From contig JAFAGG010000017.1 of NCBI GenBank assembly GCA_023422955.1, forward strand, positions 1 to 25,269: DNA of 25,269 bases, in the 5' to 3' direction. Below are positions 16,100-24,075 of the stretch, piece after piece. This stretch comes from Pseudomonadota bacterium. Lineage in GTDB: Bacteria > Pseudomonadota > Gammaproteobacteria > Burkholderiales > Burkholderiaceae_D. The position numbers and the translations under genes are program-made. The stretch's first letter is position 1. Each line of letters begins with the position of its first letter. Under the pieces are notes generated by a model, which was given only the letters and a program-made list of their open reading frames with translations, was not told where the DNA came from and did not search any database.

Positions 16100-17962
16100 A
16101 TGCCCACCTACCGTTCCCATACCACCACCCAAGGCCGCAACATGGCGGGTGCCCGCGCCTTGTGGCGCGCGACCGGCATGAAGGATGGCGACTTCGACAA
16201 GCCCATTATCGCCGTGGTCAATTCGTTTACGCAGTTCGTGCCGGGCCACGTGCATCTGAAGGACCTGGGACAACTGGTGGCGCGCGAAATCGAAGCGTCC
16301 GGCGGCGTCGCCAAGGAATTCAACACCATCGCCGTGGACGACGGCATCGCAATGGGCCATGGCGGCATGCTGTATTCGCTGCCGTCGCGCGACCTGATCG
16401 CCGACTCGGTCGAATACATGGTCAATGCGCACTGCGCCGACGCGATGGTGTGCATCTCGAACTGCGACAAGATCACGCCGGGCAAGCTGAAGGCGGCGAT
16501 GCGCCTCAACATTCCCGTGGTGTTCGTTTCCGGCGGCCCGATGGAAGCAGGCAAGGTAGTCAAGGTCGTCAACAATGACAAGAAGATCATCAAGCTGGAC
16601 CTGATCGACGCAATGATCAAGGCTGGCGACTCCAGCGTTTCCGATGCCGACGTGCTGGAAGCCGAGCGCTCCGCTTGCCCGACCTGCGGTTCCTGCTCCG
16701 GCATGTTCACCGCCAATTCGATGAACTGTCTGACCGAAGCGCTGGGCCTTTCGCTGCCCGGCAACGGCACCGTCCTGGCAACGCACTCGGACCGCAAGGA
16801 ACTCTTCCTGCGCGCCGGCCGCCTGATCGTGGAACTGGCCAAGCGCCACTATGAGCAGGACGATTATTCGGTACTGCCGCGCTCGATCGCCACCAAGGCC
16901 GCTTTCGAAAACGCGATGGCGCTGGATGTGTCCATGGGCGGCTCCACCAACACGGTCTTGCACCTGCTGGCGGCCGCGCATGAAGCCAACGTGGAATTCA
17001 CGATGGCCGACATCGACCGCATCTCGCGCAAAGTGCCCTGCCTGTGCAAGGTTGCGCCGATGACGGACAAGTTTCATATCGAAGACGTGCACCGCGCCGG
17101 CGGCATCATTTCCATCCTGGGCGAGCTGGCCCGTGCCGGCCTGCTGGATACCTCGCTGCCGACCGTGCATAGCAAGACCATGGGCGAAGCGATCGAGAAA
17201 TTCGACATCAAGCGCAGCGACGACCCCGCCGTGCATCAGCTGTTCCGTGCCGCACCCGGCGGCGTGCCGACCCAGGTCGCGTTCTCGCAATCCGAACGTT
17301 TTGAAGAGAACGATCTCGACCGCAGCAATGGCTGCATCCGCGATCTTGAACATGCGTATTCGCAGGATGGCGGCCTCGCTGTCCTGTATGGCAACATCGC
17401 CGAGAAGGGCTGCATCGTGAAGACGGCCGGCGTGGATGAAAGCATCCTGAAATTCTCCGGCAAGGCGCGCGTGTTCGAAAGCCAGGATGCAGCGGTGGAA
17501 GCCATCCTCGGCGATACCGTGCATGAAGGCGATGTGGTCGTGATCCGCTACGAAGGCCCGAAAGGTGGGCCTGGCATGCAAGAGATGCTGTATCCGACCT
17601 CTTACATCAAGTCCAAGGGACTGGGCAAAGCCTGCGCGCTGTTCACCGACGGCCGCTTCTCCGGCGGCTCCTCGGGCCTGGTGATCGGCCATGCATCGCC
17701 GGAAGCAGCGGAAGGCGGCGCGATCGGTCTGGTGGAGGAAGGCGACATGATAGACATCGACATCCCGGCCCGCACCATCGACCTGCGCGTGTCTGCCGAA
17801 GAAATGGCGCATCGCCGCGCGAAGATGGAAGCGCGCGGCGATGATGCCTGGCAACCGGTGAACCGCAAGCGCTACGTGTCGCAGGCGCTGCAAGCCTACG
17901 CCGCACTGACCACATCCGCCGACCGCGGCGCGGTGCGCGATCTGTCGCAACTGAAGCGCTAA
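16100..17962 (+). CDS. ilvD: Dihydroxy-acid dehydratase
   Basis: A 620-residue IlvD, which dehydrates 2,3-dihydroxy-isovalerate and the isoleucine equivalent in branched-chain amino acid synthesis. Iron-sulfur cysteines are in SNCDKITPG (Cys122) and in the CPTCGSC cluster (193-199); VDDGIAMGH (79-87), FTDGRFSGGSSG and IGHASPEAAEGG are conserved. The length matches the long (E. coli-type, about 616-residue) class. GGAG lies about 9 bases before the ATG. It appears monocistronic, with the convergent kup gene downstream. Confidence 0.97.
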   Translation: MPTYRSHTTTQGRNMAGARALWRATGMKDGDFDKPIIAVVNSFTQFVPGHVHLKDLGQLVAREIEASGGVAKEFNTIAVDDGIAMGHGGMLYSLPSRDLIADSVEYMVNAHCADAMVCISNCDKITPGKLKAAMRLNIPVVFVSGGPMEAGKVVKVVNNDKKIIKLDLIDAMIKAGDSSVSDADVLEAERSACPTCGSCSGMFTANSMNCLTEALGLSLPGNGTVLATHSDRKELFLRAGRLIVELAKRHYEQDDYSVLPRSIATKAAFENAMALDVSMGGSTNTVLHLLAAAHEANVEFTMADIDRISRKVPCLCKVAPMTDKFHIEDVHRAGGIISILGELARAGLLDTSLPTVHSKTMGEAIEKFDIKRSDDPAVHQLFRAAPGGVPTQVAFSQSERFEENDLDRSNGCIRDLEHAYSQDGGLAVLYGNIAEKGCIVKTAGVDESILKFSGKARVFESQDAAVEAILGDTVHEGDVVVIRYEGPKGGPGMQEMLYPTSYIKSKGLGKACALFTDGRFSGGSSGLVIGHASPEAAEGGAIGLVEEGDMIDIDIPARTIDLRVSAEEMAHRRAKMEARGDDAWQPVNRKRYVSQALQAYAALTTSADRGAVRDLSQLKR

Positions 17963-17975
17963 TCCTCGCGTCAAT

Positions 17976-18016
17976 CGGATATCGTGTTCCTGCCTATCGG
18001 GAGGACACGATATCCG
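17976..18016. terminator. Long hairpin between convergent ilvD and kup
   Basis: CGGATATCGTGT (17976-17987) is perfectly repeated in inverse at 18005-18016, and CCT/AGG just inside extends the stem past one bulged T. The hairpin sits 13 bases after the ilvD stop. There is no T-tract on either side, so it is either an atypical shared terminator or an mRNA 3' end stabiliser for both converging transcripts. Confidence 0.55.
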
Positions 18017-18094
18017 CTCCTGATCCACTTCCTGCCCGCACTCCGCACGACTCTCCCGCCGCGCTGCCGCCAGATTAGCGCATAAGCCAGGCTC

Positions 18095-19975
18095 TCAAAT
18101 TTCAACCTGCGTTCCCAGTTCAACTACGCGATTGGGCGGAATCTTGTAAAAATCCGCCGCATCGCGGGCATTACGGGCCATCGTGGCATACAGCCTCTCG
18201 CGCCACAATGCCATGCCGCTGCCGACAGTCACGATGACATTTTGACGAGCGATGAAGAACGATGTCTTCATCAAGTCGAACTCCAGGCCCTGCGCTTTGC
18301 ACAATTCCAGATCTGCCGGAATATTGCGCTCGTCCTTGAATCCGTAATGGAGATTGACCTGATAAAAATCACTTCCCAGCGATTCAATTTTTACGCGCTG
18401 CATTGCGGGAACGTGAGGAATTTCCTCTGAAAACACGGTCAGGAAAACGGTTCTCTGATGAAGAACCTTGTTATGAAGCAGGTTATGCAGCATCGCATGC
18501 GGCACGCCATCGCCCGGCGCCCGGAAAAAGAGGGCGGTACCCTCGACACGATGTGGCGACTCGACGAACAGCGAGGTCAGGAAGTCGGGAACAGGAATGA
18601 CATGCTTTTGCAGATTATTGAATACCAGCTCCCGGCCTTTTTTCCAGGTGAGCATGATCGTCACCAGGATGGCGCTGACCAGCAAGGGCAGCCATCCACC
18701 ATGCAGAATCTTCAGGGTGGTGGAGGAAAAGAGGACGATATCGATTGCAAAGAAAAATCCTGTCGCGGCGAGGGCAAGCAGCAAGTTGTAATTCCACTGG
18801 TAGCGAATGACCAGAAACGTTAGCAGCGTAGTCGTCAGCATGGTCGCGGTGGCGGCAATGCCATATGCGGAAGCCAGCGCGGAAGAGGAACCGAAACTGA
18901 TGGCGACAAGCATCACCAGCGCCAGCTGCACCCAATTGATGAAGGGAATGTAAATCTGCCCTCTTTCGCGTTCGGAGGTGTAAATCACTTGCAGGCGCGG
19001 CAGGAAGCCCAGCGAGATCGCCTGCTGGGTAATGGAAAAAGCTGCCGATATGGTGGCCTGCGAGGCGATGACCGTTGCCATGGTCGACAGCACCACCAGC
19101 GGATAAATGCTCCAGTCACCCAGTTGATGAAAGAATGGATTGGCCACCGCGTCGGGCGTGGCAAGCAGCAAGGCGCCTTGCCCGAAATAATTCAGCGACA
19201 GCGCCGGGTAGGCAGCGAGAAACCAGGCCAGCCGCACCGGCTTTTTCCCGAAATGTCCCATGTCGGCATACAGCGCTTCCGCGCCCGTCACCGCCAGCAC
19301 AATCGCGCCCAGGGCGACAAAGGCTATCCAGCCGTTTTGCGCCAAGAAGTGGAAGGCATGAACGGGATTAAGGGCCGCCAGAATTTCAGGTTTGCGCAGG
19401 AGATTCACCATCCCCATGCCGCCCAGGGAAATGAACCAGACCAGCACGACAGGCCCGAAGAATTTGCCGATTTTCCCGGTGCCCTTGGACTGGAATGCAT
19501 ACAGCGTTACCAAGATCAGCAGGGCGATGGGCAGCACATAAGGCTTTAACGCCGGCGTTGCGACTTCCAGGCCCTCAACCGCCGACAGCACGGAAATCGC
19601 AGGCGTGATGATACCGTCGCCATACAACAGCCCGGTTCCTGTCATGCCCAGCACCATCACGGAATAAAGCCATGCCGGATTCTTCTGCGCTACCGATGAC
19701 ATCGCCAGCGCGGTCAGGGCAATGATGCCGCCTTCGCCATTATTGTGAGCGCGCAGCACCAGCGTGACGTATTTAAGCGTGACGATGAGCGTCAGTGCCC
19801 AGAAGATCAGCGAAACGATCCCCAGCAAGTTGGCCTGATTCAGGACGACGCCATGTGCCGGATCAAACACCTCCTTCATGGTGTAGAGTGGGCTCGTGCC
19901 GATATCGCCATACACGATACCAATCGCTGCGAGCGTCAAGGCTGCGGTACTGCTGCGGGCGGTGTGGGAGGCCAC
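18095..19975 (-). CDS. kup: KUP-family potassium uptake protein
   Basis: A 626-residue low-affinity K+/H+ symporter of the inner membrane. LAAIGIVYGDIGTSPLYT (15-32), HNNGEGGIIALTAL and TGTGLLYGDGIITPAISVLSA are hallmark KUP motifs. About 12 helices are followed by a soluble C-terminal domain of about 170 residues (from FNNLQKHVIPVPDFL), ending VELGTQVEI. The start is a GTG at 19975 without a strong ribosome-binding site; no ATG lies between it and the conserved GDIGTSPLY, so this start is required. It is transcribed alone, 120 bases downstream of the CDF-like gene. Confidence 0.95.
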   Translation of the reverse strand: MASHTARSSTAALTLAAIGIVYGDIGTSPLYTMKEVFDPAHGVVLNQANLLGIVSLIFWALTLIVTLKYVTLVLRAHNNGEGGIIALTALAMSSVAQKNPAWLYSVMVLGMTGTGLLYGDGIITPAISVLSAVEGLEVATPALKPYVLPIALLILVTLYAFQSKGTGKIGKFFGPVVLVWFISLGGMGMVNLLRKPEILAALNPVHAFHFLAQNGWIAFVALGAIVLAVTGAEALYADMGHFGKKPVRLAWFLAAYPALSLNYFGQGALLLATPDAVANPFFHQLGDWSIYPLVVLSTMATVIASQATISAAFSITQQAISLGFLPRLQVIYTSERERGQIYIPFINWVQLALVMLVAISFGSSSALASAYGIAATATMLTTTLLTFLVIRYQWNYNLLLALAATGFFFAIDIVLFSSTTLKILHGGWLPLLVSAILVTIMLTWKKGRELVFNNLQKHVIPVPDFLTSLFVESPHRVEGTALFFRAPGDGVPHAMLHNLLHNKVLHQRTVFLTVFSEEIPHVPAMQRVKIESLGSDFYQVNLHYGFKDERNIPADLELCKAQGLEFDLMKTSFFIARQNVIVTVGSGMALWRERLYATMARNARDAADFYKIPPNRVVELGTQVEI

Positions 19976-20095
19976 TTATCGTTCAAAGGGCATGTGCGGT
20001 TTATCAGGATAGCAAATCCCTTTGACCGTCATGAAGGCAGACTGACAACTCCGCAAAGAAAAATTTCAATCAGCCTTTGCCTGCAGCAAACTCAT

Positions 20096-20728
20096 TCACG
20101 CCAGCGATACCAGCCCGCTCCTGAGTTCGCGCCTTGCCTGGCGAATAACCGTATAGGCAGCGCTCAGACCCAGTGTTCCCATCGTCATCGCCACCACGAT
20201 ATCGGGCCATCCGGCGCCGGTGCCGAATACGCCGAATGCCGCCAGCATCACGGCCAGATTGCCGATGGCATCATTGCGAGTGCATAACCATACCGATTGC
20301 ATGTCGGCGTCGCCATTACGATACGCGTACAGCAAAACGGCGACGATGAGGTTGGCAATCAATGCCAAAGCCCCGATCATGCCCATGGTTGATGCGGCAG
20401 GCACCGTGCCATTGAGCAGATTCCAGGTGGCGGCTCCCAGCACGAACACCCCATACGCCCCCATCGTCATGCCTTTGACGAAGGCGGTGCGCGAACGCCA
20501 GACGGGCGCCAGGCCCAGCACCAACAAAGACACGCCATAGTTGGCGGCATCCCCGAAGAAATCCACCGCGTCCGCCAGCAGCGCGACCGACGCCGCCGAC
20601 AGGCCGCCCTTTATCTCGACGCCGAACATGGCCGCATTGATAATCAGGGCGACCCACAGAATCCGCCGATACCGGGGATCGGCTACCGGCTTATCGGTGG
20701 CGCATCCACTCGCACAACAAGCTGCCAT
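20096..20728 (-). CDS. Short CDF-like cation transporter
   Basis: A 210-residue membrane protein with about six helices that aligns with cation diffusion facilitators (SVALLADAVDFFGDAANYGVS) but lacks their C-terminal cytoplasmic domain. Canonical CDF proteins bind metal with HxxxD in helices 2 and 5. Here helix 2 has Asp56-xxx-Asp60, with Asp53 just before, and helix 5 has Asp153-xxx-Asn157 (RNDAIGN). The N-terminus carries a Cys-rich AACCASGCA. I recall similar short proteins near cadR genes in other proteobacteria, so the variation is probably a subfamily trait. AAGGAG lies 6 bases before the ATG. A MerR-type operator-promoter sits directly upstream, so CadR control and export of a heavy metal (Cd, Pb or Zn) are likely but inferred. 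Confidence 0.8.
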   Translation of the reverse strand: MAACCASGCATDKPVADPRYRRILWVALIINAAMFGVEIKGGLSAASVALLADAVDFFGDAANYGVSLLVLGLAPVWRSRTAFVKGMTMGAYGVFVLGAATWNLLNGTVPAASTMGMIGALALIANLIVAVLLYAYRNGDADMQSVWLCTRNDAIGNLAVMLAAFGVFGTGAGWPDIVVAMTMGTLGLSAAYTVIRQARRELRSGLVSLA

Positions 20729-20753
20729 TTTCTTCTCCTTGCAACGATAACGC

Positions 20754-20785
20754 TATTTAAAACCCTGTAATCGCTACAGAGTCAA
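20754..20785 (-). promoter_or_regulatory. MerR-type (CadR) operator-promoter of the CDF-like gene
   Basis: On the minus strand TTGACT (20780-20785) and TTAAAT (20755-20760) are 19 bases apart, or 20 if TAAATA is the -10 box; such long spacers are the mark of MerR-activated promoters. The spacer holds a dyad, ACCCTGTA/TACAGAGT around 5 bases (20762-20782, plus-strand sense; one mismatch). It lies 26 bases before the CDF-like start codon. Confidence 0.8.
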
Positions 20786-20863
20786 ATGGTGTTCAGGAGA
20801 AGTGGAAGTGAAGTCACAGTTAAAGATCGGCGGCGGAAAAATGAAAAGCTGTCGGGAAACCGC

Positions 20864-21517
20864 TCAAGACTTTGCCTTGGCCAACTCTTCTTCGACCAGC
20901 CTTTGCAGCGGTTCAGCCCCGAAGGAGGGCAAGGGCCGGCCATTGACGAAAAACTCGGGAGTCTTGCTGACGTTCAAAGCTTTAAGGTCGGCAAAATCCT
21001 GTTGCAGGATTTGTTCTATTTCCGGCGACTGCATGTCCTGCTTCAATTTCGCCAGATCCAGGCCGAGGTCTGCCAGTATCGGCCACGCCAGTTCCAGCAC
21101 TGCGGTATGGTCGCGGGTCCAAGTCGGCTGATGCATGAACAAGGCTTCCAGCGTAGGCCAGTATTTTCCTTGCTTGCGCGCGGCTTCCAGCACTTTCACA
21201 AAGTCGTCCGAGCCGCGGTGAAAAGGCGCATAACGAACGGTCAGGCGAATATCGTCCGGATAAGCTGCCATCAGTTCCTTGACGAAGGGATAGAAGGCGC
21301 GGCAGCCTTCGCAGGCCGGATCGAGGAATTCCACGATATGCACCGGCGCATTGGCCGGCCCCTGCGACGGCGAATGGAAACGAACCAGCGCTTGCTGATG
21401 CTGCGTCACCGTCTGCGCCGCCTGCTCGTTCTGGTGGCTGTTGTACATGCGCAGGCCAAAGAAGAAAGCCAGGCCCAGTATCAGCACCGCTCCAATAAAA
21501 ATCGTCTTTTGTTTCAT
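20864..21517 (-). CDS. DsbA/BdbD-like thiol-disulfide oxidoreductase
   Basis: A 217-residue protein with an N-terminal membrane anchor (about 5-22) and a periplasmic thioredoxin-fold domain. The redox motif is CEGC (Cys69, Cys72) within VEFLDPACEGC, and KTPEFFVNG supplies the cis-proline loop. The CEGC motif and the anchor resemble BdbD-type rather than the soluble CPHC DsbA. It probably introduces disulfides into exported proteins and is re-oxidised by the DsbB-like protein encoded just upstream. The two genes overlap by 4 bases (ATGA), which indicates translational coupling. Confidence 0.9.
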   Translation of the reverse strand: MKQKTIFIGAVLILGLAFFFGLRMYNSHQNEQAAQTVTQHQQALVRFHSPSQGPANAPVHIVEFLDPACEGCRAFYPFVKELMAAYPDDIRLTVRYAPFHRGSDDFVKVLEAARKQGKYWPTLEALFMHQPTWTRDHTAVLELAWPILADLGLDLAKLKQDMQSPEIEQILQQDFADLKALNVSKTPEFFVNGRPLPSFGAEPLQRLVEEELAKAKS

Positions 21518-22017
21518 TTGTAAGCCTTAAAGTAAGTTGCGACCAGCAGCACGGCAATCGCTGAAAATGCGGCGACCGCCAGCAGGGGAATCGTGAGGAA
21601 ACCGAACCATTCCACCGCCACCTGCGAACAAGGCACGCCTTGCGTGCATGGCGTGATGGACTCGGCTATCACGCCATGCTGCACCAGCATGTGAAATAGC
21701 GCCAGGCCCAATCCGGCCAGCGTCAGCGGCAGCGCATAACGCACCACTTTCGGATCGGCGGGAAAAAGTCCCGCGCCCAGTATCAGCACCAGAGGAAACA
21801 TGCAGATGCGCTGATACCAGCACAGCACGCACGGGGTATAGCCCATCACTTCCCCGAGAAACAAGGCCCCCAGCGTGGAAAGCGTCGCCATCAGCCAGGC
21901 CAGGAACAGCAGCATCCAGACGGTGGGGTCGGTGGATACTTCAGAAATACGGTAGGAGGAGGAATGTTTTTGCGAATGTTTGTGTTTCATATCTTTCAGG
22001 ATGCCTTGGTTATCCAT
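21514..22017 (-). CDS. DsbB/BdbC-like disulfide bond formation protein
   Basis: A 167-residue inner-membrane quinone-linked oxidase for the DsbA-like partner. CVLCWYQR (Cys63, Cys66) and the second periplasmic pair CTQGVPC (Cys124, Cys130) are the DsbB/BdbC redox sites; four hydrophobic helices surround them. The N-terminal ~28 residues are hydrophilic with KHKHSQKH, a His-rich stretch that could bind metal. Neither the ATG at 22017 nor an in-frame ATG at 21990 has a clear ribosome-binding site, so the start is uncertain. It is divergent from cadR, and a CadR-type dyad lies in the 84 bases between them. Confidence 0.9.
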   Translation of the reverse strand: MDNQGILKDMKHKHSQKHSSSYRISEVSTDPTVWMLLFLAWLMATLSTLGALFLGEVMGYTPCVLCWYQRICMFPLVLILGAGLFPADPKVVRYALPLTLAGLGLALFHMLVQHGVIAESITPCTQGVPCSQVAVEWFGFLTIPLLAVAAFSAIAVLLVATYFKAYK

Positions 22018-22056
22018 GCATCATAGGGCTGCCCGGCAGGAAACCTGTTCCGGGGC

Positions 22057-22087
22057 TAGAATGCCTGTAGTGACTACAGGGTTTAAT
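22057..22087 (+). promoter_or_regulatory. MerR-type (CadR) operator between dsbB and cadR
   Basis: The perfect dyad CCTGTA-GTGAC-TACAGG (22064-22080) closely matches the one upstream of the CDF-like gene: both read CTGTAG, four bases, then TACAGGGTTT. On the plus strand TAGAAT (22057-22062) and TTTAAT (22082-22087) are 19 bases apart, the MerR-type spacing. That would place the transcript start only a few bases before the cadR ATG. A minus-strand promoter towards dsbB over the same dyad is possible but has poor boxes, so the direction of control is unresolved. Confidence 0.7.
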
Positions 22088-22101
22088 TTTTGGAGCAGAC
22101 G

Positions 22102-22542
22102 ATGAAGATAGGCGAACTTTCCAGGAAAACAAACTGCGATATTGAAACCATACGTTATTACGAAAAGACCGGCCTGCTTCAGGCACCGCGGCGCCGCGAC
22201 AATGGTTATCGCGAGTATTCTAACCAGCAGCTGGAACAGTTGCAGTTCATTCGTCACTGCCGCTCTTTGCAGATGGGGCTAGCGGAAATCCGCACCCTGC
22301 TGGAGTTGAAATCGAATCCCTCCCTGGGATGCGAAGAGGTCGATATGCTGCTGGAAGGCCATATTGCCCGCGTGCGTGAACAGATAGCGCAGCTGAACAC
22401 ACTGGAATCGCAACTGCTCAGGTTGCGCGAGCAGTGTCAGGGGCCGCATTCAGTCAGCGAATGCGGCATCCTTCAGAACCTGAACGAAGCCAGCGACAAA
22501 CAGGAATGCGTGTGCCACGAACCCGGCGCTGCAGCGAACTGA
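22102..22542 (+). CDS. cadR: Cd(II)/Pb(II)-responsive MerR-family regulator
   Basis: A 146-residue MerR-type activator. The N-terminal helix-turn-helix (MKIGELSRKTNCDIETIRYYEKTGL, 1-25) is followed by a long dimerisation helix and a C-terminal metal site: Cys77 (LGCEEVD), Cys112 (REQCQG) and Cys121 (SECGIL) occupy the positions of the three conserved cysteines of CadR/PbrR. A further CVCHE tail (136-140) resembles the His/Cys-rich tail of CadR. The ATG at 22102 has GGAG 6 bases upstream. It likely binds the dyad at 22064-22080 and the similar one at 20762-20782 and so links the Dsb pair and the CDF-like transporter in one metal response. Confidence 0.9.
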   Translation: MKIGELSRKTNCDIETIRYYEKTGLLQAPRRRDNGYREYSNQQLEQLQFIRHCRSLQMGLAEIRTLLELKSNPSLGCEEVDMLLEGHIARVREQIAQLNTLESQLLRLREQCQGPHSVSECGILQNLNEASDKQECVCHEPGAAAN

Positions 22543-22877
22543 TTGTACTTTTCGCTGGAAGGAGCACTTCAAAATTCAGCTTGCAGCACTCCCCCGGCTT
22601 ACATGCTGATTCCCCATCCCTGCTGCCCGCGTCCGTACTCCCGGTCGCCGGCTTTTCCAATTCGCGCCATACCCTGCAAGCCGCGCGAAAGTTTGCACAT
22701 TCGAAAGGCTTGCTCCATAAATCAACGGAAATCAATGCTCTTCCCGCCGCCAAGGGCATGATGGCGTTATCTCATTCTTGAAGTCGGGCAAGGAGAGCTG
22801 GCGGCCATCTCATCCAGCCGTCTGCCTGCGTCTCCTCGCTTACAAACTCATCGTCACAAGGGAAGAAAGGGCCTCCC
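22543..22877. other. Intergenic gap after cadR
   Basis: In these 335 bases I see no gene with a credible start and protein sequence, no terminator with a T-tract and no clear promoter. Short open frames exist on both strands but encode Pro/Arg/Ser-rich sequence without family resemblance. Confidence 0.6.
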
Positions 22878-23930
22878 ATGCTGTTCACAGCGGCCGCCAT
22901 ACTGACCGCACTACTTGTCTTGCTGACGCTGCTTCCCTTGTCTCGCGCGGAGACATGGTGGATACGAGGCGGCGACTTCCCGCGCCTGCAGTTTTTTGCC
23001 GCAGGCTTGATACTCGCGATTCTCCAGCTTGCCCTGCTGGATCTGTCGCAAGCGTCAAGCTGGCTGCTGATTGCCGCCGTCACCGCTTGCATGCTGTGGC
23101 AGGCATGGTGGATATGGCCTTACACCTACCTGCACAGAAAAGAAGTGAAAGCTGCAACGCACCCCGGACAGGATCACCGGATCCGCATCATGATTGCCAA
23201 TGTCCTGATGAACAACCGGAACGCGCCGCGCCTGCTGGAGATCGTCGCGGCCGCAGAGCCGGACGTACTGGTGACGCTGGAAACCGATCAGTGGTGGGAA
23301 GATCAACTGGCCGTGCTGGAAACGGATCATCCCCATACGCTCAAATGCCCGCTGGACAACAAGTACGGAATGCACCTGTATTCGCGACTGCCCTTAACTG
23401 ACGCGCATATACGCTTCCTGATCGAACCCGGCCATCCCTCCATGCATGCGCTGGTGACGCTCAGATCGGGGCAGCGCATACGCTTGCACTGTCTGCATCC
23501 CGCGCCGCCCAGTCCCACCGAAAATGACTCCTCCATTCAGCGCGATGCCGAACTGATCCTGGTGGGCAAGCAGGTCGCCCATGCGTCGCTGCCGGTGCTG
23601 GTGACCGGCGATCTGAATGACGTGGCGTGGTCGGCAACCACGCGCCTGTTCCGCAAGATCAGCGGCTTGCTCGATCCCCGCATTGGACGAGGAATGTTTA
23701 ACTCGTTTCATGCCGCGCATGTCTTTCTGCGCTGGCCGCTGGACCATTTGTTTCACAGCCGCCATTTCACCCTCGGCGCCATCCACCGGCTGCCCCGCTT
23801 CGGCTCCGATCATTTTCCGATTCTGGTCGAACTGGCGCTGGAACCCGAACAGGGTACCCAGCAACAGGGACTGGAAGCCGATGCGGAAGAGCGGGCCTGG
23901 GCGGAAGAAAAATTAACGCAGCAGACATGA
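22878..23930 (+). CDS. Membrane-anchored endonuclease/exonuclease/phosphatase family protein
   Basis: A 350-residue protein. Residues 1-83 form three hydrophobic helices, and residues ~100-325 form an EEP (DNase I-like) domain with the expected metal and catalytic residues: Asn108 (MIANVL), Glu135 (TLETD), His207 (LHCLHP), Asp245 and Asn247 (TGDLND) and Asp311/His312 (GSDHFPI). The domain could act on nucleic acid, phospholipid or a phosphodiester at the periplasmic face, as in YafD-like proteins; the substrate is unknown. The last ~25 residues are Gln/Glu-rich. AAAGG lies about 8 bases before the ATG. The stop codon is the first triplet of a tandem repeat. Confidence 0.88.
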   Translation: MLFTAAAILTALLVLLTLLPLSRAETWWIRGGDFPRLQFFAAGLILAILQLALLDLSQASSWLLIAAVTACMLWQAWWIWPYTYLHRKEVKAATHPGQDHRIRIMIANVLMNNRNAPRLLEIVAAAEPDVLVTLETDQWWEDQLAVLETDHPHTLKCPLDNKYGMHLYSRLPLTDAHIRFLIEPGHPSMHALVTLRSGQRIRLHCLHPAPPSPTENDSSIQRDAELILVGKQVAHASLPVLVTGDLNDVAWSATTRLFRKISGLLDPRIGRGMFNSFHAAHVFLRWPLDHLFHSRHFTLGAIHRLPRFGSDHFPILVELALEPEQGTQQQGLEADAEERAWAEEKLTQQT

Positions 23931-23979
23931 AGCAAAAACGTGAAGCCAAAACGTGACGCAAAAACATGAAGCAAAGCGG
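23928..23979. repeat. Four 13-bp tandem repeats
   Basis: Copies: TGAAGCAAAAACG (23928-23940), TGAAGCCAAAACG (23941-23953), TGACGCAAAAACA (23954-23966), TGAAGCAAAGCGG (23967-23979). Neighbouring copies differ at one to four positions. The first copy supplies the TGA stop of the upstream gene, and the array ends about 25 bases before the terminator hairpin. Confidence 0.85.
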
Positions 23980-24003
23980 CTTGAAACCAGTGGACGTCCA
24001 ATG

Positions 24004-24032
24004 AAAAAAGCCGGGAAATAATTCCCGGCTTT
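24004..24032 (-). terminator. Terminator of the TerC-family gene (probably bidirectional)
   Basis: A perfect 11-bp stem (AAAGCCGGGAA at 24007-24017, loop ATAA, TTCCCGGCTTT at 24022-24032). On the minus strand the arm runs into six Ts, a classical terminator for the gene ending at 24076; on the plus strand the T-run is only three, interrupted by CC, so it may also stop transcripts from the EEP-domain gene. Confidence 0.92.
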
Positions 24033-24075
24033 CCTTTGCTGCTTACTTACTTCGTCATAGCGCCTGCTCGGCGCA

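Noticed and set aside
16043..18028. A 661-codon open frame on the minus strand across ilvD
   Set aside because: It is a mirror of ilvD, a strongly recognisable gene on the plus strand. The translation is His/Arg/Gln-rich with no family resemblance.
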